DNA of 64,000 nucleotides from Liriodendron chinense (taxonomy: Eukaryota; Streptophyta; Magnoliopsida; Magnoliales; Magnoliaceae). The stretch covers positions 4,650,001-4,714,000 of the forward strand of contig ML058477.1 of assembly GCA_003013855.2 (NCBI GenBank), given 5' to 3'. Under the pieces are notes generated by a model. The model saw only the letters and a program-made list of their open reading frames with translations, made no database searches and was not told the DNA's origin. The translations under genes were made by a program, and so were the position numbers. Of this stretch, positions 40,200-53,788 are shown one piece after another (the stretch's first letter is position 1; every line of letters starts with the position of its first letter).

Positions 40200-41990
40200 A
40201 AAAGGAGAGAAAGGCTACCCGCTGGACAGCCAGCGTCCAGAGGACGCTGCTGCCCAGCAGGGGCAGCCCTTTGGGCGTTGAGCAGACCCCACACGTGGGA
40301 CCCACCTTGATGTATGTATTAGATCCATGCCGTCCGTCTGTTTCTCCAGCCCATTTTAGGGCTGGGCGCCAAAAATGAAGAAGATCCAGATCTCAGGTGG
40401 ACCACACCATTGAAAACAGTGGAGATGGTGAAGCCGACTGTTAAGACTTCCTGGACCCACCGTGATGTTTGTGGACCACATCACCTGCCCAATATTGGGC
40501 TTGTTAGGACCCCAACGACCAGGGGATATGATGAATGGGGTGGATTGTCCCTAAGTGGGCCCCACTTGAGATAAGCACAAAAAAAAAGAAGGAAACAAAA
40601 AAAAAATATGTGCTGGACGTCCAGCGTCTGGACGTCCTGACGCTGGAACGTCCAGCGTCACTTGGACGCTGCAATGGGGTCCCCACTCGTGGGACCCACC
40701 TTGATGTTTGTGTTCCATCCACGCCGTCCATCTGTTTTCCCAGATCACTTTAGGGCCAGGCCCCAAATTTGAAGCCGATCCAAATCTTAAGCGGACCGCA
40801 CCGCACAAAACAGTGGAAACAATGATTTCTACTGTCAGAAATCATTTGGCCCACTTTAATGTTTCTAGACCTATTTTCATATTCAATATTGGGCTTGTTG
40901 GGTCCTACATGAGATGGGGAACCTGATGAACGGAGTGGATCAGTCCCATGTGGGCCCCACTGGATATAAGCTCAAAAAAAGAAGAAGAAGAAGAAAACGG
41001 ACAGAAGAGGCAGCGCCTCTGACGCTGGGCGTACCAGCGTCCTTGCACGCTGGCTCGGCCAGCTGGTGGCCCACTTGTGGGTCCCACCATGATGCATGTG
41101 CTATATCCACACCGTCCATCCAGTTGGGGAGATCATTTTAGGGCATGACCCCAAGAATGAGTTAGATCCAAGTCCCGAGGGGGCCCCACCACAGAAAACA
41201 GTAGGGACAGTGACCCTACCGTTGAAATCTTCTCATGGCCCACCATGATGTTTATTTGAGATCCAATCTGTTCATAAGCTCACACAGGTAGGGGAAAAAG
41301 GGAAAACAAAAATGTCAGCTTGATCAGAAGCTTCTGTGGGCCCCACTTGATGAGTTTATAAAAATAAAAAATAAATAATAAATAAAATAAATAAAATAAA
41401 CGCTGGCTGGACAGACAGCGTCCAGGGGACGCTGCTGCCCAGCAGCTACTATTTTTTAGCATTGTAAATGGGCCCCATTCGTTGGGCCCACCTAGAATGT
41501 ATGTGTTGTACCTATCCCGTCCATATGTTTTTCCAGCTCATTTTAGTGGGCCATGCCATGGTTCAACAGTGGGAATAATGATCTCTACCGTTGGAACCTT
41601 CCCAGCCCTACCGTGATGTTTAATTGTCATCCAACCTATTTCATAAGTGGCCGAGCCCAAAATTTAAGCATATCCTAATGTCAAGTGGACCATGCTATAG
41701 TGGGGATAATGATTTCCAACATTGAAACCTTTCTAGGTTCTACAGTGATGTTTATTTGCCATCCAATCTGTTCATAAGATCACATGGACATGGACGAAAG
41801 AGAAAACACAAATATCGGTTTTATTCGTGATGCCTATCTATTTTTCTATGTTATTTTGGATACGGCCCCAAAAATGAGGCAAATTCAGATGTTAGATGGA
41901 CCACACCCGTAGGGAATAGTGGTCATTGATGTCCACCATGGTTTCTTCTTGATGTATATGTTTTATCCATGCCGTACACGTATTTTGGCG
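40200..41990 (+). repeat. Tandem array of four ~395-bp modules in Solo-LTR-1
   Basis: Each module has an A-rich tract (AAAGAAAAAAAA and similar), a GC-rich segment of short palindromes (GCTGGACGTCCAGCGTC, GACGCTGCTGCCCAGCAG and the like) near 40215, 40611, 41013 and 41400, then a fold-back repeat arm: GTGGGACCCACCTTGATGT, CCGTCCATC, GTGGACCACACC. Successive distances are about 396, 402 and 387 bp. The copies are well diverged from each other. Confidence 0.75.
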
Positions 41991-43431
41991 GCCTATCTTG
42001 TATGTGCAGGCCCAAGTATGGGGCCGATGTGGTCTCAAGTGGGCTATGCCACGAAGACTTTTACATTTCCAATGGGACCCACAGTCCGGGTCCCACTCTC
42101 TTTAGATATACATTGGGCCTTTTAAGGCCAATGTTACATGATATGTTTGGTAACATGCTAGTTTGATTAGCTTGATATGTCACACTGATAACATGCTTAG
42201 TATAACGAATACCATGCTCATTCATATGCCCATACGCATCATTTGTATGCCTGTTATGGATCATGATTAACCATAGCATATGCTAGTTGGCTTGTTATAC
42301 TTAGGGGACCCGTGTGAGACAGGGTCGCCCCACATGATTGCGCAGTATGCGTAAGTTGGTGCATGATTTGGATTGTATGACTCATGCATTTCGCATTATA
42401 TATGTCACGATCGCTTTCACACCCTAGTAGCATCAGGGTGGTGGCCACCATAGTCACATCATGGTTGGTAGTATTGGACACCGGAAACTTGTTCTAGTAC
42501 GTGGGCGCTATAGATGTCCTTGGGTGAAAGTCCCTAAACCCTGTGGTACCAGTAGGATGCTCCAGCGTCGAGACCGAGTGGATAACATGAGCGCCCGTGT
42601 GCCAAATACCAGTAGGCCGCGTCTCCCACTGTGTCGAGGTCGGTTGGAAAGGGGTGTGACCTTATCCGCTCGGGTGAAGTGGGCTGTAAGCTAGGTCGAG
42701 TCTGACCAGCTCATGGAATGGGTCCGCTATCGGCGAGCCGGGTGGGCATTGGCATACCACTGACGAGGCGGATAGTGAGGTCTTTTTCTACTCGCTTGGT
42801 TACGCGCGCGATGTGCGGCGGCCAATATTAGAGTATACTAGACCCCGGTGATGTCCCAGATGATAACTATTTTGATATGTGGATCAGTTGAGGATTGACG
42901 TGTTTGCATTGCATCTCTAACATGTAACACTCGGCCATGTAGGCCCTTGCATCACATAGCCTTGGGATGGCTGACAGCATTCATGAACTTAATAACTTAG
43001 CCCTCTACTACTTTCGCTTACTCTGATATCTGTATACTTGTCATATGCATCACACAAGCACACACGCACTCTATTGGGCTTCGTAGGAAGCTCATGCGCG
43101 TTTGTTTACACTGCAGGTACTAGAGCCTATCAGCAGCGTTGAGGGTGGTTCATGTACCTGATATTTTGGACTTCTACTTTATGTTGTATTTCCCTTTCCA
43201 GCATTGTACTCAACAAACTTTTAGTGGATATTTGATGATGTTTTATGGTTTTGTTTATGCTCCTGTGCAAAAAAATTTACCCTGAAAATCCTCCTGGTAG
43301 GATCCCAGGATCGGAACCTGACACATGAGAGCTAGGAGCCGGGAATGGGGTACTACGGAGGCTGTTGGCACCAAGGTCGGCGATCGAAAATTTAGTGAGC
43401 CCGGTCCCCGGGTTTGGGGCGTGACATAGGA

Positions 43432-44070
43432 GGTTTATCCACTCCGTCTATTCCTTTTTAATTATTTTTTTATGACATGATCCAAAAACTGAGGTAGATC
43501 AAAGGGCCAAGTGGACCACACCATATATCAATGGTAAGCACTTAATCTCTACTGTTTCTTATGGTGTGATCCACTAAAGCCTTCAATCCGCGCCTTGTTT
43601 GGGACCATTCCATAAAATGAATTTTCAAAATAGATGGACGGATTAGATAAAACACACACATTATGGTGGGACATATAAAGCCCCATAGGACACCCTCAAA
43701 ACTTCTGTGGCCCCAAAGAAGCTTTTAATAGTGGGCGTTCAATTAACATTGTTTCCTGTGATGTGGTCCACCTGAGAATTGGATCTACCTTAGTTCTGGA
43801 CTCATACCATAAAATGATATGGAAAAATGTATGGAAGGCATGGATGGAACACATACATCATGGTGGGACCATAGAAATGGTACACCTGAGACAGGCAATT
43901 TGGAATTTTTAATGGTGAGGCACTAAATTACCATTATTTCTTGTGATGTGGTCCACTTAAGATTTGGATCTATCTCAATTTTGGGCTCATACATAAAATT
44001 ATATGAAAAAATGTATGGACGGTGTGGATGAAACACATACATCATGGTAGGGCCCACAGAGCACCGATCA
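43432..44070. repeat. Fold-back repeat copies (rejoin with 39290-39312)
   Basis: 43432-43690 pairs forward sequence (CACTCCGTCTATTCC, AAGTGGACCACACC) with its inverted counterpart (TTTCTTATGGTGTGATCCAC, AGATGGACGGATTAGAT). A second unit, mainly inverted halves, runs 43690-44070 (GTTTCCTGTGATGTGGTCC, GGACGGTGTGGATGAAAC, ATCATGGTAGGGCCCAC). Confidence 0.7.
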
Positions 44071-46984
44071 CTAACCAGTGGCTAGTCAGGGTCACTAGCC
44101 AAACCACGCACACTACCCTAACCATGTGAGTCCAAAGTTGATATATTTTATGTATACTTATACCATTCATCTGTTCTTAAATATCATTTTATGTTGCCAT
44201 ACCAAACCTCGAACAAAGATCGACCGACCACCTAGGGGCGAACAACATAACCAATCACCTAATGGTAGATCGGCGATCTTCTTCATCTGAGACCAATCAA
44301 TGGCAAGAAAAGGAGATTTCCATAGACCAATTCTAGGGCCAGCCCATTCCATTGATAACCCTACGTGCTAACTACCTGTCAAGATATTGGTGCTATGAGA
44401 AATTATTTTTTGATGGATCCACTCATTCCATCTTATCTATGATATTATCGTAGGATATGACCCAAATAATAAGGCTAAGAAAATATGATAGGGACAATTG
44501 GATGGACGTTGTGGATTAAACTTGAAGTTCATACTGGGGTACATAGCGACGTCATCAGCCAAAGAGTATGTAATATAGTGGGAACACATGAGGTGTTAGT
44601 AGGGCTCTTCTTTCAATGGTGTAACACCTAACCTAGAGCCTATTTTCTTCACCTTTTGAAGTGGGATCCATAGTGATGCATGCATCTTATCCAACCATCC
44701 AAATGACCAGACCATTATAGGATGTGGGCTAAAAAACAAGTCTCATTCGGCTCTCGAAGGGGCCACACCAGAAGAAATAATGGGGAGTGATGCTTATCAT
44801 TGAAACCTTCCATAAGCCCACTATAATGTTTATTTTTTAGACTAATTTGGGGTCGGGGGACCCACTGCCGACTCTTAGAATGGTGTATGCACCTCAGCTC
44901 ATGTGGCCCACTGTTTCGGCCGCTGGATAGTTCAACGGGCCTTGGTGGGCCAACCATGTTTAGACAGCCTAACATCCTTGGTAGAAAACACTATTCGCAT
45001 AATTTGGACAGTTTAGTTTAAGTTACAAGCATGCTACAATTCAATAATTTAGAGTGCGTGCATATAAAGCATCACCCTCAACTGGAGTATCAAATAAGGG
45101 TATGCTTCTCTTGCCCTTCCATTTTATTTGTACAAGTGTGACCCATTTCATGGTTAGATGAGATTGATTCTCGAGATAGAGTGCTTGCATTGTGGTGCCC
45201 ATCTTTAGATAGGCTTGGATCTTCCACCTATGTTAAGTTAGTGATGAGGTGGATTCAAAACTCAAGTGGGTAGCACATGATTTTAGTCCTATTCTGTTCA
45301 TCTTCATCAATCCAGTAATCAGATTGGCTCCAATCCAAACATCAACGATTAAAGTGGTCCTAGGAACTATTCTAAATGATTAAAAATTCTCATTCTATTA
45401 ACTTATAACATTAAGTATAATTATTTTTAAAATACTTTTAATAATATCATACATTAATCATTCTTATTACTACTTACATTAAAACTGTAGGGCCTACCCC
45501 TAATAAGACCAGCAATTCTATTTGTAATATAATATTATTTTAATTAATTTAACTGTTGTTACTATTATTATAATTATTTTTAATTTGCTTATTTTATGGT
45601 TATAATCAAGCCCCATAAATGATTCTAAAATAATACTTCAATATTAGGAGGAATGTTCTAAAGTTAAGCCCCATTTATGTACTTCGATATATATACATAT
45701 ATAAACATCTTTCTAAAAATTATGAAATTCAGTATGTACATGCAATATGGGTTTCACTATCATGAAAGCTAACATTGTTAATTCCAAAATAAAATAATTA
45801 AGTGAAAATTTTTTTTGTAGGTTCTGACGAGTTGTCGAAGATTTGGGGTGTGACAACTATTACAAATTATTTTTTGACAGATCCACTCCATCCATCTTAT
45901 CTATGAGATCATTCTGGGACACGGCCCAAAAAATAAGGCAAAGCAGATAATTATGTGGCCCACTTGATAAGGATCTCAAGGAAAAATTAGGACACAAATT
46001 GCCTACCATTGAAAACTTCCGGGATCTTTTTGGCACCTCAAGAGGGACCCGTCTTAGACAAAAGTTCACCAGCAAGCTTTCCATGTTCTACATAAGCTCT
46101 AGATCATTTTTTAGCTGAATCAGAAAAAATCGAACTCATATAAGACAACTTAAACACAATTACTCCTAGTGTAAGCAACAGTAGTGTGAACTCATTTTTT
46201 GCACTACAAATTGACCACATCGAATCTACTATTTTAGTGGCATGCTTAATATGATCTTACTAAGTTCCACGCTAATATAGAGTCGAATAGGACAGACAAT
46301 ATCACATCAGACAACATCAAACCGCTTCACTCCTGCTAAGCCTGATTAGAGTGAGGTTAGTTTACCGTCTACTTCGAGAACCAGCTGGGACAAAATTTAT
46401 CCAGCAAGGGTGTCGTGCTCTAATTAGTCTCCACACCAATTTTGAGCACAATTAGAATAAGTTAAGAGCATATCAGACCATGTCAACACACTAAACTACT
46501 ACAGATCAAAAGTAGTGTCAACTGATTTGAAGCAGCACAAACAAACTCCATCCAAGCTAAAAATTTCAAGGCATTCTTAGGATTGTTAGATGAAGTTCTA
46601 CAAAAGTATATGGCTCATTCAGACAATGATATTGTCATACTATACCACGTACCCTACTACACTCCTCCCGAGCTAGATTAGGGGTAGATCAGCGTCACCG
46701 ATTCATAAGGCCACAATTAAGAAAGAAATTTATCTGAAAACCCCGTCATGTTGTGAGTAAGCTCGACACAAATTTTGGGTTGAAAAGTGATAATTTAAGG
46801 TCACATAAGATTCTTTCAACGCACTTTGGTTGTCCCAAACTGGATTAGTATGAACTAAGTTGGAGCGCCTTAAACGGACCTCATTTCGCTTCATCTTTGT
46901 ATTTTTTATTCATCCATGTCCGCTTCAACTTATGAATGGCTCAGATCTAAAGAAACATTATGCTAGACATTACTTAGCTTTTAT
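44071..46984. other. Unrecognised DNA with repeat fragments
   Basis: Worn fold-back pieces at about 44400-44540, 44690-44850 and 45870-46060. The segments starting at 44390 and 45855 share AAATTATTTTTTGA.nGATCCACTC. 45400-45857 is AT-rich and ends GATTTGGGGTGTGACA, resembling the 3' end of a Tekay/Del-like LTR whose start I cannot find. 46090-46930 is unrecognised. No supported gene. Confidence 0.45.
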
Positions 46985-47500
46985 AATGTTCTTTGGTATT
47001 TCAATCGCCGTTGAACCATGAGTGTGGTCCACTTGAGATTTGGATCTGCCTAACGTTTTAGTTACTTGGCTAAAATGATATGGGAAGATGGATGGACGGC
47101 ATGGATCACATAAAATGTGGTGGGACACTAGTTCAACCACAGATTTCAACCATAACACTACAAATGTAACTATGGATATTTGTGAGGATGCAAACGCACA
47201 CCAAGTTCAACCATAACTGTGGGGGCCACTACAATGTATGTGACATAAATCAACAACGTCAATTAGGCTTTGTAAGGTCCCAAAGGCCTGGACTATGAGA
47301 CCACCTGGGTAGCAACTTCATCTAAATAGTTTGTTGCCCCATAATAAAGATTTTAATGGTAATTCTCCATAGTTTCCAGTTGTGTGGTCCACCTAATTTT
47401 TGGATAAGCTAATTTTTTTCAGATTGGCTTATAAATGACATGGAAAATCAATTGAACAACATAGATTTTGAATAAAATATTTAAGATGGGTCATTGGAGC
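46985..47500. repeat. Fold-back repeat copies
   Basis: 46985-47125 carries the inverted half (GAGTGTGGTCCACTTGAGAT, GATGGACGGCATGGATCA). 47215-47500 has both halves in worn form (GTGGGGGCCACTACAATG; CCAGTTGTGTGGTCCACC). Confidence 0.6.
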
Positions 47501-50500
47501 CAAGTGGCATGCCACTAATTGTGTTACACGAGTAACACAATTTCTGCTCCATGTCACAGATATGCCAAGTCATGGTGAAATACCCAAGTATGGCCCACCA
47601 CTGTAATTGGGGTAATCCATACAGTCCATTTCAATATACGGGTTATGTATATTATTTCTATAAAAATGAACTTCATATGATAATCTAGTGGAGCACACCG
47701 GTCATATTTGTTTTAATAACCAAGAATTTATCCACTTTTGACGCTTCGTGTGGTCCAGCTACTACTCAGATCGGCCCGATTTTTTAGTCCATAATCAAGA
47801 AGGTCGCGATCGAGGGTATTGATGGTATTGATAAATATATTTAACTAAGGTGGGCCACATTTTAAGATTAAAGATGCTAACCAAAATCTAATGGCACAAA
47901 TGTAATAAACAGAAGAAGTGTGAGTATCAATCAAGAGTACCGAACATTGTTGTGAGTAACTTTTTTTTATTGTGAAAAGACAAAAATGACGCCACAGCAA
48001 AATAGCTTATTCTACACTGCTGAGCAGTAGATCCGGACTCTGGTAATAATTTTGCTCATCTGTTTGTACTATTTATTTAGTATAAATGTCAAATCGTGGA
48101 CTGTTCTCTATGGAATTTGAATGGAGTTGCTAGATCTGGACGACAGATCACAAGATTTCAACATTACTCTGCCGCCACTAATCTTAACCAAAGTAAGTTT
48201 ACCCAGCGCAATGAATACACTACCTTACCAAATGGATTCTACCTAAATGTTAAACTAACCATGAATATGTCAGCATTTTTTCTCTAACAAGTTATTCAGC
48301 TACTAGCATTGATGCTTGCAATCTCATAGCGAATGTTTTTGCTGTGTGAATGGTTTATGCAATGTTTGGATAGGAGGGAGCATACTGGTGTCCCTTGGTT
48401 CCTTTCAGCAAATGTGGTTTTCCAAAGCTGAGTGAGTTTCTACTAATGGAATCATGCATCTGTACCTATTTTTCCAGTACATTGAAATGAATTTTTTCTC
48501 TCTCTATCAATATGGATATTACCGTTGTTTAAGAAATATTAGTCACGCACCTTACATTTTGTTGCATTTATCACAAGATATGTGAAGTAAAATCATATGA
48601 TTATTAGTATGACTAATAAATTCATTGATGTTGCCCTTTCAACAAAAGATTCTCAATTTGATGAAAAGGAATTTTAATGCTGGTTTTTGTAGGTTTTAAT
48701 GTCAGAAAAGTTGTATTTTTTAATTTTCAGTTTAGATCTTGATTTTAGGTGATTTATCCTCAATATCTTGGCTTATTTGAATGGGTTTCTGATTCTCGAG
48801 TATTCGTTTCGTTTCGCTAGTCCATTTGGATTTTTTTTTCTTGAACTTCATTAATTTTAAACCCTTGTTATTAGTGTATTTATGAGGAATCTGCAAATAG
48901 AGATGTATTTTTTTTTTAATTTATGTATTCATTTATTGTTGTCAGGTATGAGGAGCATGGTGTCTCGTATATTCAAAGAAAATGTCCTTGAGCTACCGCC
49001 CCAGTGACAAGGGACGTGGCCATGGCTGTATTTATCCTCAGATGATAGAAAGGTACTGAGAAGATATTTATGTGTAAACCTCCAGGAATAGTTAGGCCAC
49101 GTATTTTCTCACTAGATTTTCTAACAATGACTGTTTTTAAATAGACCTCTAGGCTTTTAAAAGAAGAAATGTTATGTTATAGGAGGTCAGATGCATTTAG
49201 TAAATATACAATGCTATGTGCTTCCCTAAGTGTGCATCTTATATTCATGGTGTGAGCCCCAAGGGTGACTGATTAGCCCAAGGATACATACATATTGTGC
49301 GTGTGTGGGGCACTGAGTTGCGGCAGTGTCACCATGAGTTGTGGCCTCTCATGTTCAATGTACATAACAAAAATCAGGCCAATCCATAAGTGAGGTGGGT
49401 CCACCTACCTGACCACAAGATTGATTTAGGGCCTGTTTGGAAGAAAGTTTTATCCTGGTGAATAATTATCCATTGAATGTGACCATGTGCGTGCTTATAA
49501 ACTTGTCACATGCATCAGGCACCTGTGACATATGATGGCAGGTTAAATGTGGTACACATGTGACATATGAAGGGCAGGTAGGTTAATTGTCACAAATTCT
49601 CTGCCACTTGAAAGACCGACAGCGCGGCCATTATGGGGTGTTTATATCTTAATCTGCCTATACTGGTGTATCTTGGGGATAAATCAAGAAATAAAAGGAA
49701 AATCTCTTCAATGAAATAAAAAATAAAATAAAAATCTGAGCTATATTAGCTGTTGTTTTCTTTTTCTTCCTTCCTTTATTTCTTTCTGCCTTTTAGGGTT
49801 CCACGAGGCCCAACACATGAGATGCATGGACTGAGGTCTGGATGACAAGCGATCGAGTGGTTGTAGCCATCCATTTTGTGGAATCTATTATATGGTATCT
49901 ACTTTTTAAGGAAATCAGGCTCAACGGATGATTTTCACGATGATATCCATTTTGGCTCCAATTTGAGAGCGAAAAAAGAACTCCAAATTAAACAATTAAA
50001 GAATAGGATCATTTACTATGTGATAATATATCTTATGAGAGTGGAGAGTAGTATACAGTTCCGAGTAACAGGCTAATATTAGCATGTGGGCCTCATTGTG
50101 TAGCCATTGATACGTTTCCTCAAGTGAACTTTTTCATCAAATGAGTGAAAAAGAGGGTGAGAATTCCATGGTACGAAAATCAAACGTCTGCAATTGTCAG
50201 ACTACTTGCATGTTTTGTTTTTCACATTGAAAACAACAGCGCAAACCCCCACAACAGGCGAATGAGCCTGCTTGCTTGAATTGCACAAAAATGTTGTGCA
50301 ATCAGTAAGCTCTATGACTACACCCGCGCGCAATACATACCTCTTTCACCCGTTCACTACAATCGTCCCAATTGTTTATTGCAAGTAGTGGGAAGAGTCA
50401 TAGGAAAGGAAAAAAAAGATAAAAAAAATCTTTCCAAAGTGCACCACCTGCGCATGCATCTATAAAAAAAAAAAAAAACAACTGAATCATCCACTAATTA

Positions 50501-50619
50501 CCAATATGAACTTGTTGAATTAAAAAAAAAGGTATGTGCCATCATAAGATGTAGTGTAACCATTCAATGATTATAAAGAGGTTGCTTCAACGTATGCTAC
50601 TACTAGTAAGTAAGACAAC
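47501..50619. other. Unrecognised intergenic DNA left of Tat-3
   Basis: 47560-47880 is a degraded repeat of the same general type. The small frame at 48096-48287 (SGRQITRFQHYSAATNLNQ) and short frames at 48955-49060 are not recognised; they could be exon remnants, but I cannot name a family. The rest is AT-rich with no supported feature. Confidence 0.4.
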
Positions 50620-50624
50620 CCAAC
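50620..50624. repeat. Target site duplication of Tat-3 (left)
   Basis: CCAAC, repeated exactly at 63576-63580. Confidence 0.93.
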
Positions 50625-50958
50625 TGTTTACGTTGAATTTGGTAACAGGATCCTCCAGACGTTCACCTTCCTTTGATCAAGCTTCCCTCCAAACCTAAAA
50701 GAAAAAAGAGAAAACTAAGGGTGGCCGGCGTTCAGCCGTTGGCCCTCCGAAGCTTAAGTCAGACGGGATCCGGTAATGAAGTATAAGGTAGGATGTGGGC
50801 TTAGAGATTGTGTACCTTTGTTATCTGTTGGACCATGTATTTATGTAGATCCGAATAATCCAGTCCATTACGCAAGCTATCAAGATTACTGCTGATTTGG
50901 GGGGATAAGTATCTTATCCCGTTAATCCTTAGATAATGGGATCACCTAACAACCTTAG

Positions 50959-52579
50959 TGTAACGACCTGAGATTTTCGACTCTCGTGTATAACACGACG
51001 GCCGAATTCCCAAGTAATTTATGGAATAACTAATTTTTCAAATAATAAAATATACCATTCAAGCACAATGGCCGAAACAATTATCATTTTATTCTATCAA
51101 ACTTACTACGTCATCATCAATGTTTAAATAAGAGAACCAACCAATATCCATACTGATTAATTAAAATACAAAACAATGTCTTCTCTTGAAGATTTATTAT
51201 AATTCTATAAATGTATCAACTACTCGAAAGAAATATTTAATAAATGATAACACCAACTAAGTTTCTCCAACATCATCATCCGCCATGTGATCGTGCGAAC
51301 CATCGAACTCTTTTCCTTAAAAATCGGGTTCAATACCTGATCTTCACCTGCACCATCTAAATTGCAATTGGGATAGCGTTAAACGCTATCATAGAGGGGA
51401 ATATTCCCTTTAAGACAATCAATAGTAATAATGTACAAAACTCAGAGTAACGCAACACAATGTTATCTTTATTCAAACAAAAGAATCAAGTAAAAATCTT
51501 TGTTAATGCGATGCATGGAATGCATACTCTAGCTAAGGCACCCTGGCTAGAATCACAATACATGAAGTGGGAGACTCCCTGTTACGACTTCACGCTAGCC
51601 ACTAGTCACCAGAGGTTCCTGGGACGCACAAGCCCATAGTTTTGCCCGACCACCTGAGAAATGGGACCCTCATAGCCCAAATCTACACGTGACAGTGTAC
51701 GGGAGAAGTAGAACGCTTTAGCCTATTCTTAATTCCGTACACCCATATGGAGCCAAGTGAATGCATGACTTTAGTTTTACCTTTATTTAAGAGTTTTTGC
51801 ATACAACCGATTTAAATAAAAATCAGTGGTCACTATGGGGAGTCGCAAGCAACCCAGCATAGGCCGACAGCACGGGATTAGTGTCCATAGCACCAACCCC
51901 GGCTCATGAGAATTTGTATACCATTAGTGTCCACTCATTGTCCCGTTTTATGATTTCATCATGTCCTAAAAAGTCAATATTGTACATCATGACCAAATTC
52001 ATTAAAATACTCATATAATGTATATGGATCCAATCAAGCATCATGTACATGTAAGGATCCATTGACAATCAATCACTTCATTTTCTCAGTTAAGTTAAGA
52101 GATATTCTTCCATCATGGACACCTCTCACGGGTTCCATCTCTCTATATCGAATAATTTTACCAACTTAGGAACAAAGAGTATACAATAATGGGATGTCTA
52201 TATGATGATCTTATACACATATTTCATATATATTACAATATAAAAACCAATGTTACTTGTAACAAATAGACTAAGAAAATAAGGGCATAGATTTCACAAA
52301 GATAAGTAACACAAATACACATGCTTCTTAGTCAAAAAAATCTAAATAAGGAATCACATCATTATATAATGATATTCATTACAAATCCTACATTAAACTT
52401 CATATTATATGGATCAGGAATTTAAAACAAAATAACTTCACATGCCACAACAGAACTTACGATAATCGTGATATTATTAATGAAAGGCTTGAAGGAAATT
52501 CCTCACCTTAGGATGGACTTAGAAGAGGGTTGTAGAAGATCCTAGCCGCTGGAAAAATATGAAAAAGAACTCCCTTCTT

Positions 52580-52629
<50 letters not shown>

Positions 52630-53788
52630 TCTCTCTTTCTCTAAGGCATGGAGGCTAGGGTTAGGAGAAGGATTTGGAGGTGCGTAGTAGAAATATGGAG
52701 AGGGATGTGCACGCGAGGTCTTGTATAACAACCTCTTGAGGTGGGTTTCTCAAATCTCAATATTCGGATGATCTTTGATCAATTCCAATGCGTTCATCTT
52801 ATCAAGCTCGAAGAGTAGAGTCAAAATACGTAAGTTTCTTGATGATCCACATTCTAGATTAGCCGATCCTTGAAAATGGCCTGACGGGTACTAAAATGGG
52901 CTAGATCTTAATTAACGGTCTACGCTTGATGATCAGGGCCCAAATTTTGAGAAAATATGTAGTCATGATAAGCAAACAATTGTACAAAGTTTAGTGGTTG
53001 ATTGATGGTGAGAAATGTCTAGATCTGAAATTCCAACTTTTGACGGAAAAGGAAGGGGCTGGCTTTGTGGTTCAACGGTGTAGGATTATAGATCGGGGTC
53101 CAAATTTTGTATAAAGTTGTAGTTATATGAGTATAATAGGTGGTCCAAATTTGAGAAGCGATTGATGGTGAGAAGTGGATAAATTGAAAGGTTCAAATTT
53201 GAGAAAAGTTGGTAACTCGTTAATTTTTAGAACGGAATAACTTAGCGCATAAGAAAGAGGCTTATCAAGGTGGGGCACTTAAATCACACTATTGATCCAT
53301 GATAAAGACGATCCAAGTTATTCATATGAAGAAAAATATTCGACTACGACTAACCATCTACTTTCCTCACTTGATGGACATGAAAATCAAAGATTAAGGG
53401 GCTGATTTGACAATTGGACCACTTCTGCTATAATTTAAGGGCTGAAAATTGACGTGAGTGGTTAATATGTGCCCAAAAGCTTAAATCCGGAGTTTTGCAT
53501 GAAAGTGATAGTCAGAAACTATAATACTTAAAAATGGCATCTTAACTTAAGCTTAACTAATGGCATTTTCGTAATTATCTGAAAAGTGTGTGATTTTTTA
53601 AATTTGATCTTTCTACGATGTTTATGGGATCATTCTAAGCAACTTTTGTAAAGGGTCCCCTATCGGATCTCCTACGGATGTCCCGCTATTTGCAAATCAA
53701 CGATAAATGTACAATAATTAATAAAAAATAAATTAAAAATGAATTTTTAAAAAATTTTAAATAAATCTTGAAAATCTGGGGCGTTTCA
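50959..53788 (-). mobile_element. Solo-LTR-2: 2.8 kb solo LTR, Tekay/Del-like
   Basis: TGTAACGACCTGAG at the left and GGGGCGTTTCA at the right, i.e. TG...CA, with CTTAG duplicated at 50954-50958 and 53789-53793. The uninterrupted Tat-3 LTR near 63150 shows the empty site. No coding region. The minus strand looks like the sense direction: a long GA tract (CT on the plus strand, 52577-52630) lies in its 5' half, and it ends AAAATCTCAGGTCGTTACA. The right end resembles 840-1145. Confidence 0.85.
52588..52628. repeat. (CT)n microsatellite in Solo-LTR-2
   Basis: About 20 uninterrupted TC units. Confidence 0.95.

Larger units (their letters stand above)
39318..43426 (+). mobile_element. Solo-LTR-1: 4.1 kb solo LTR, Tekay/Del-like, inserted in a fold-back repeat
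   Basis: Starts TGTAAGATCAG and ends GGTTTGGGGCGTGACA, with TAGGA on both sides (39313-39317 and 43427-43431). The empty site rejoins a fold-back repeat (GCTCCCACCGTTATGTAGGA then GGTTTATCCACTCCGTC). No internal region, PBS or PPT is present, so it is most likely what remains after recombination between two LTRs. It contains a GA-rich leader (39848-39910), GGTGAGTGCAAGGGG near 40022, a (TAA)n tract, and an array of about 395-bp modules. The 3' part (42300-43430) is of the GC-balanced kind seen near the ends of such LTRs. Open frames in it are not genes. Confidence 0.85.

Noticed and set aside
45400..45857. A third solo LTR
   Set aside because: Only the 3' terminus (GGGGTGTGACA) is recognisable; no start with a matching target duplication found, so it is mentioned only as a fragment.
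48096..49060. Possible exons of a host gene (SGRQITRFQHYSAATN and neighbours)
   Set aside because: No family recognised, frames short and separated by stops; splice pattern could not be supported without transcripts.
50959..53788. Mutator-like DNA transposon splitting the Tat-3 LTR
   Set aside because: The target duplication is 5 bp and ends are TG...CA with gypsy-like AAATCTC.GG.CGTTACA, which fits an LTR and not the 9-bp duplication expected of Mutator.
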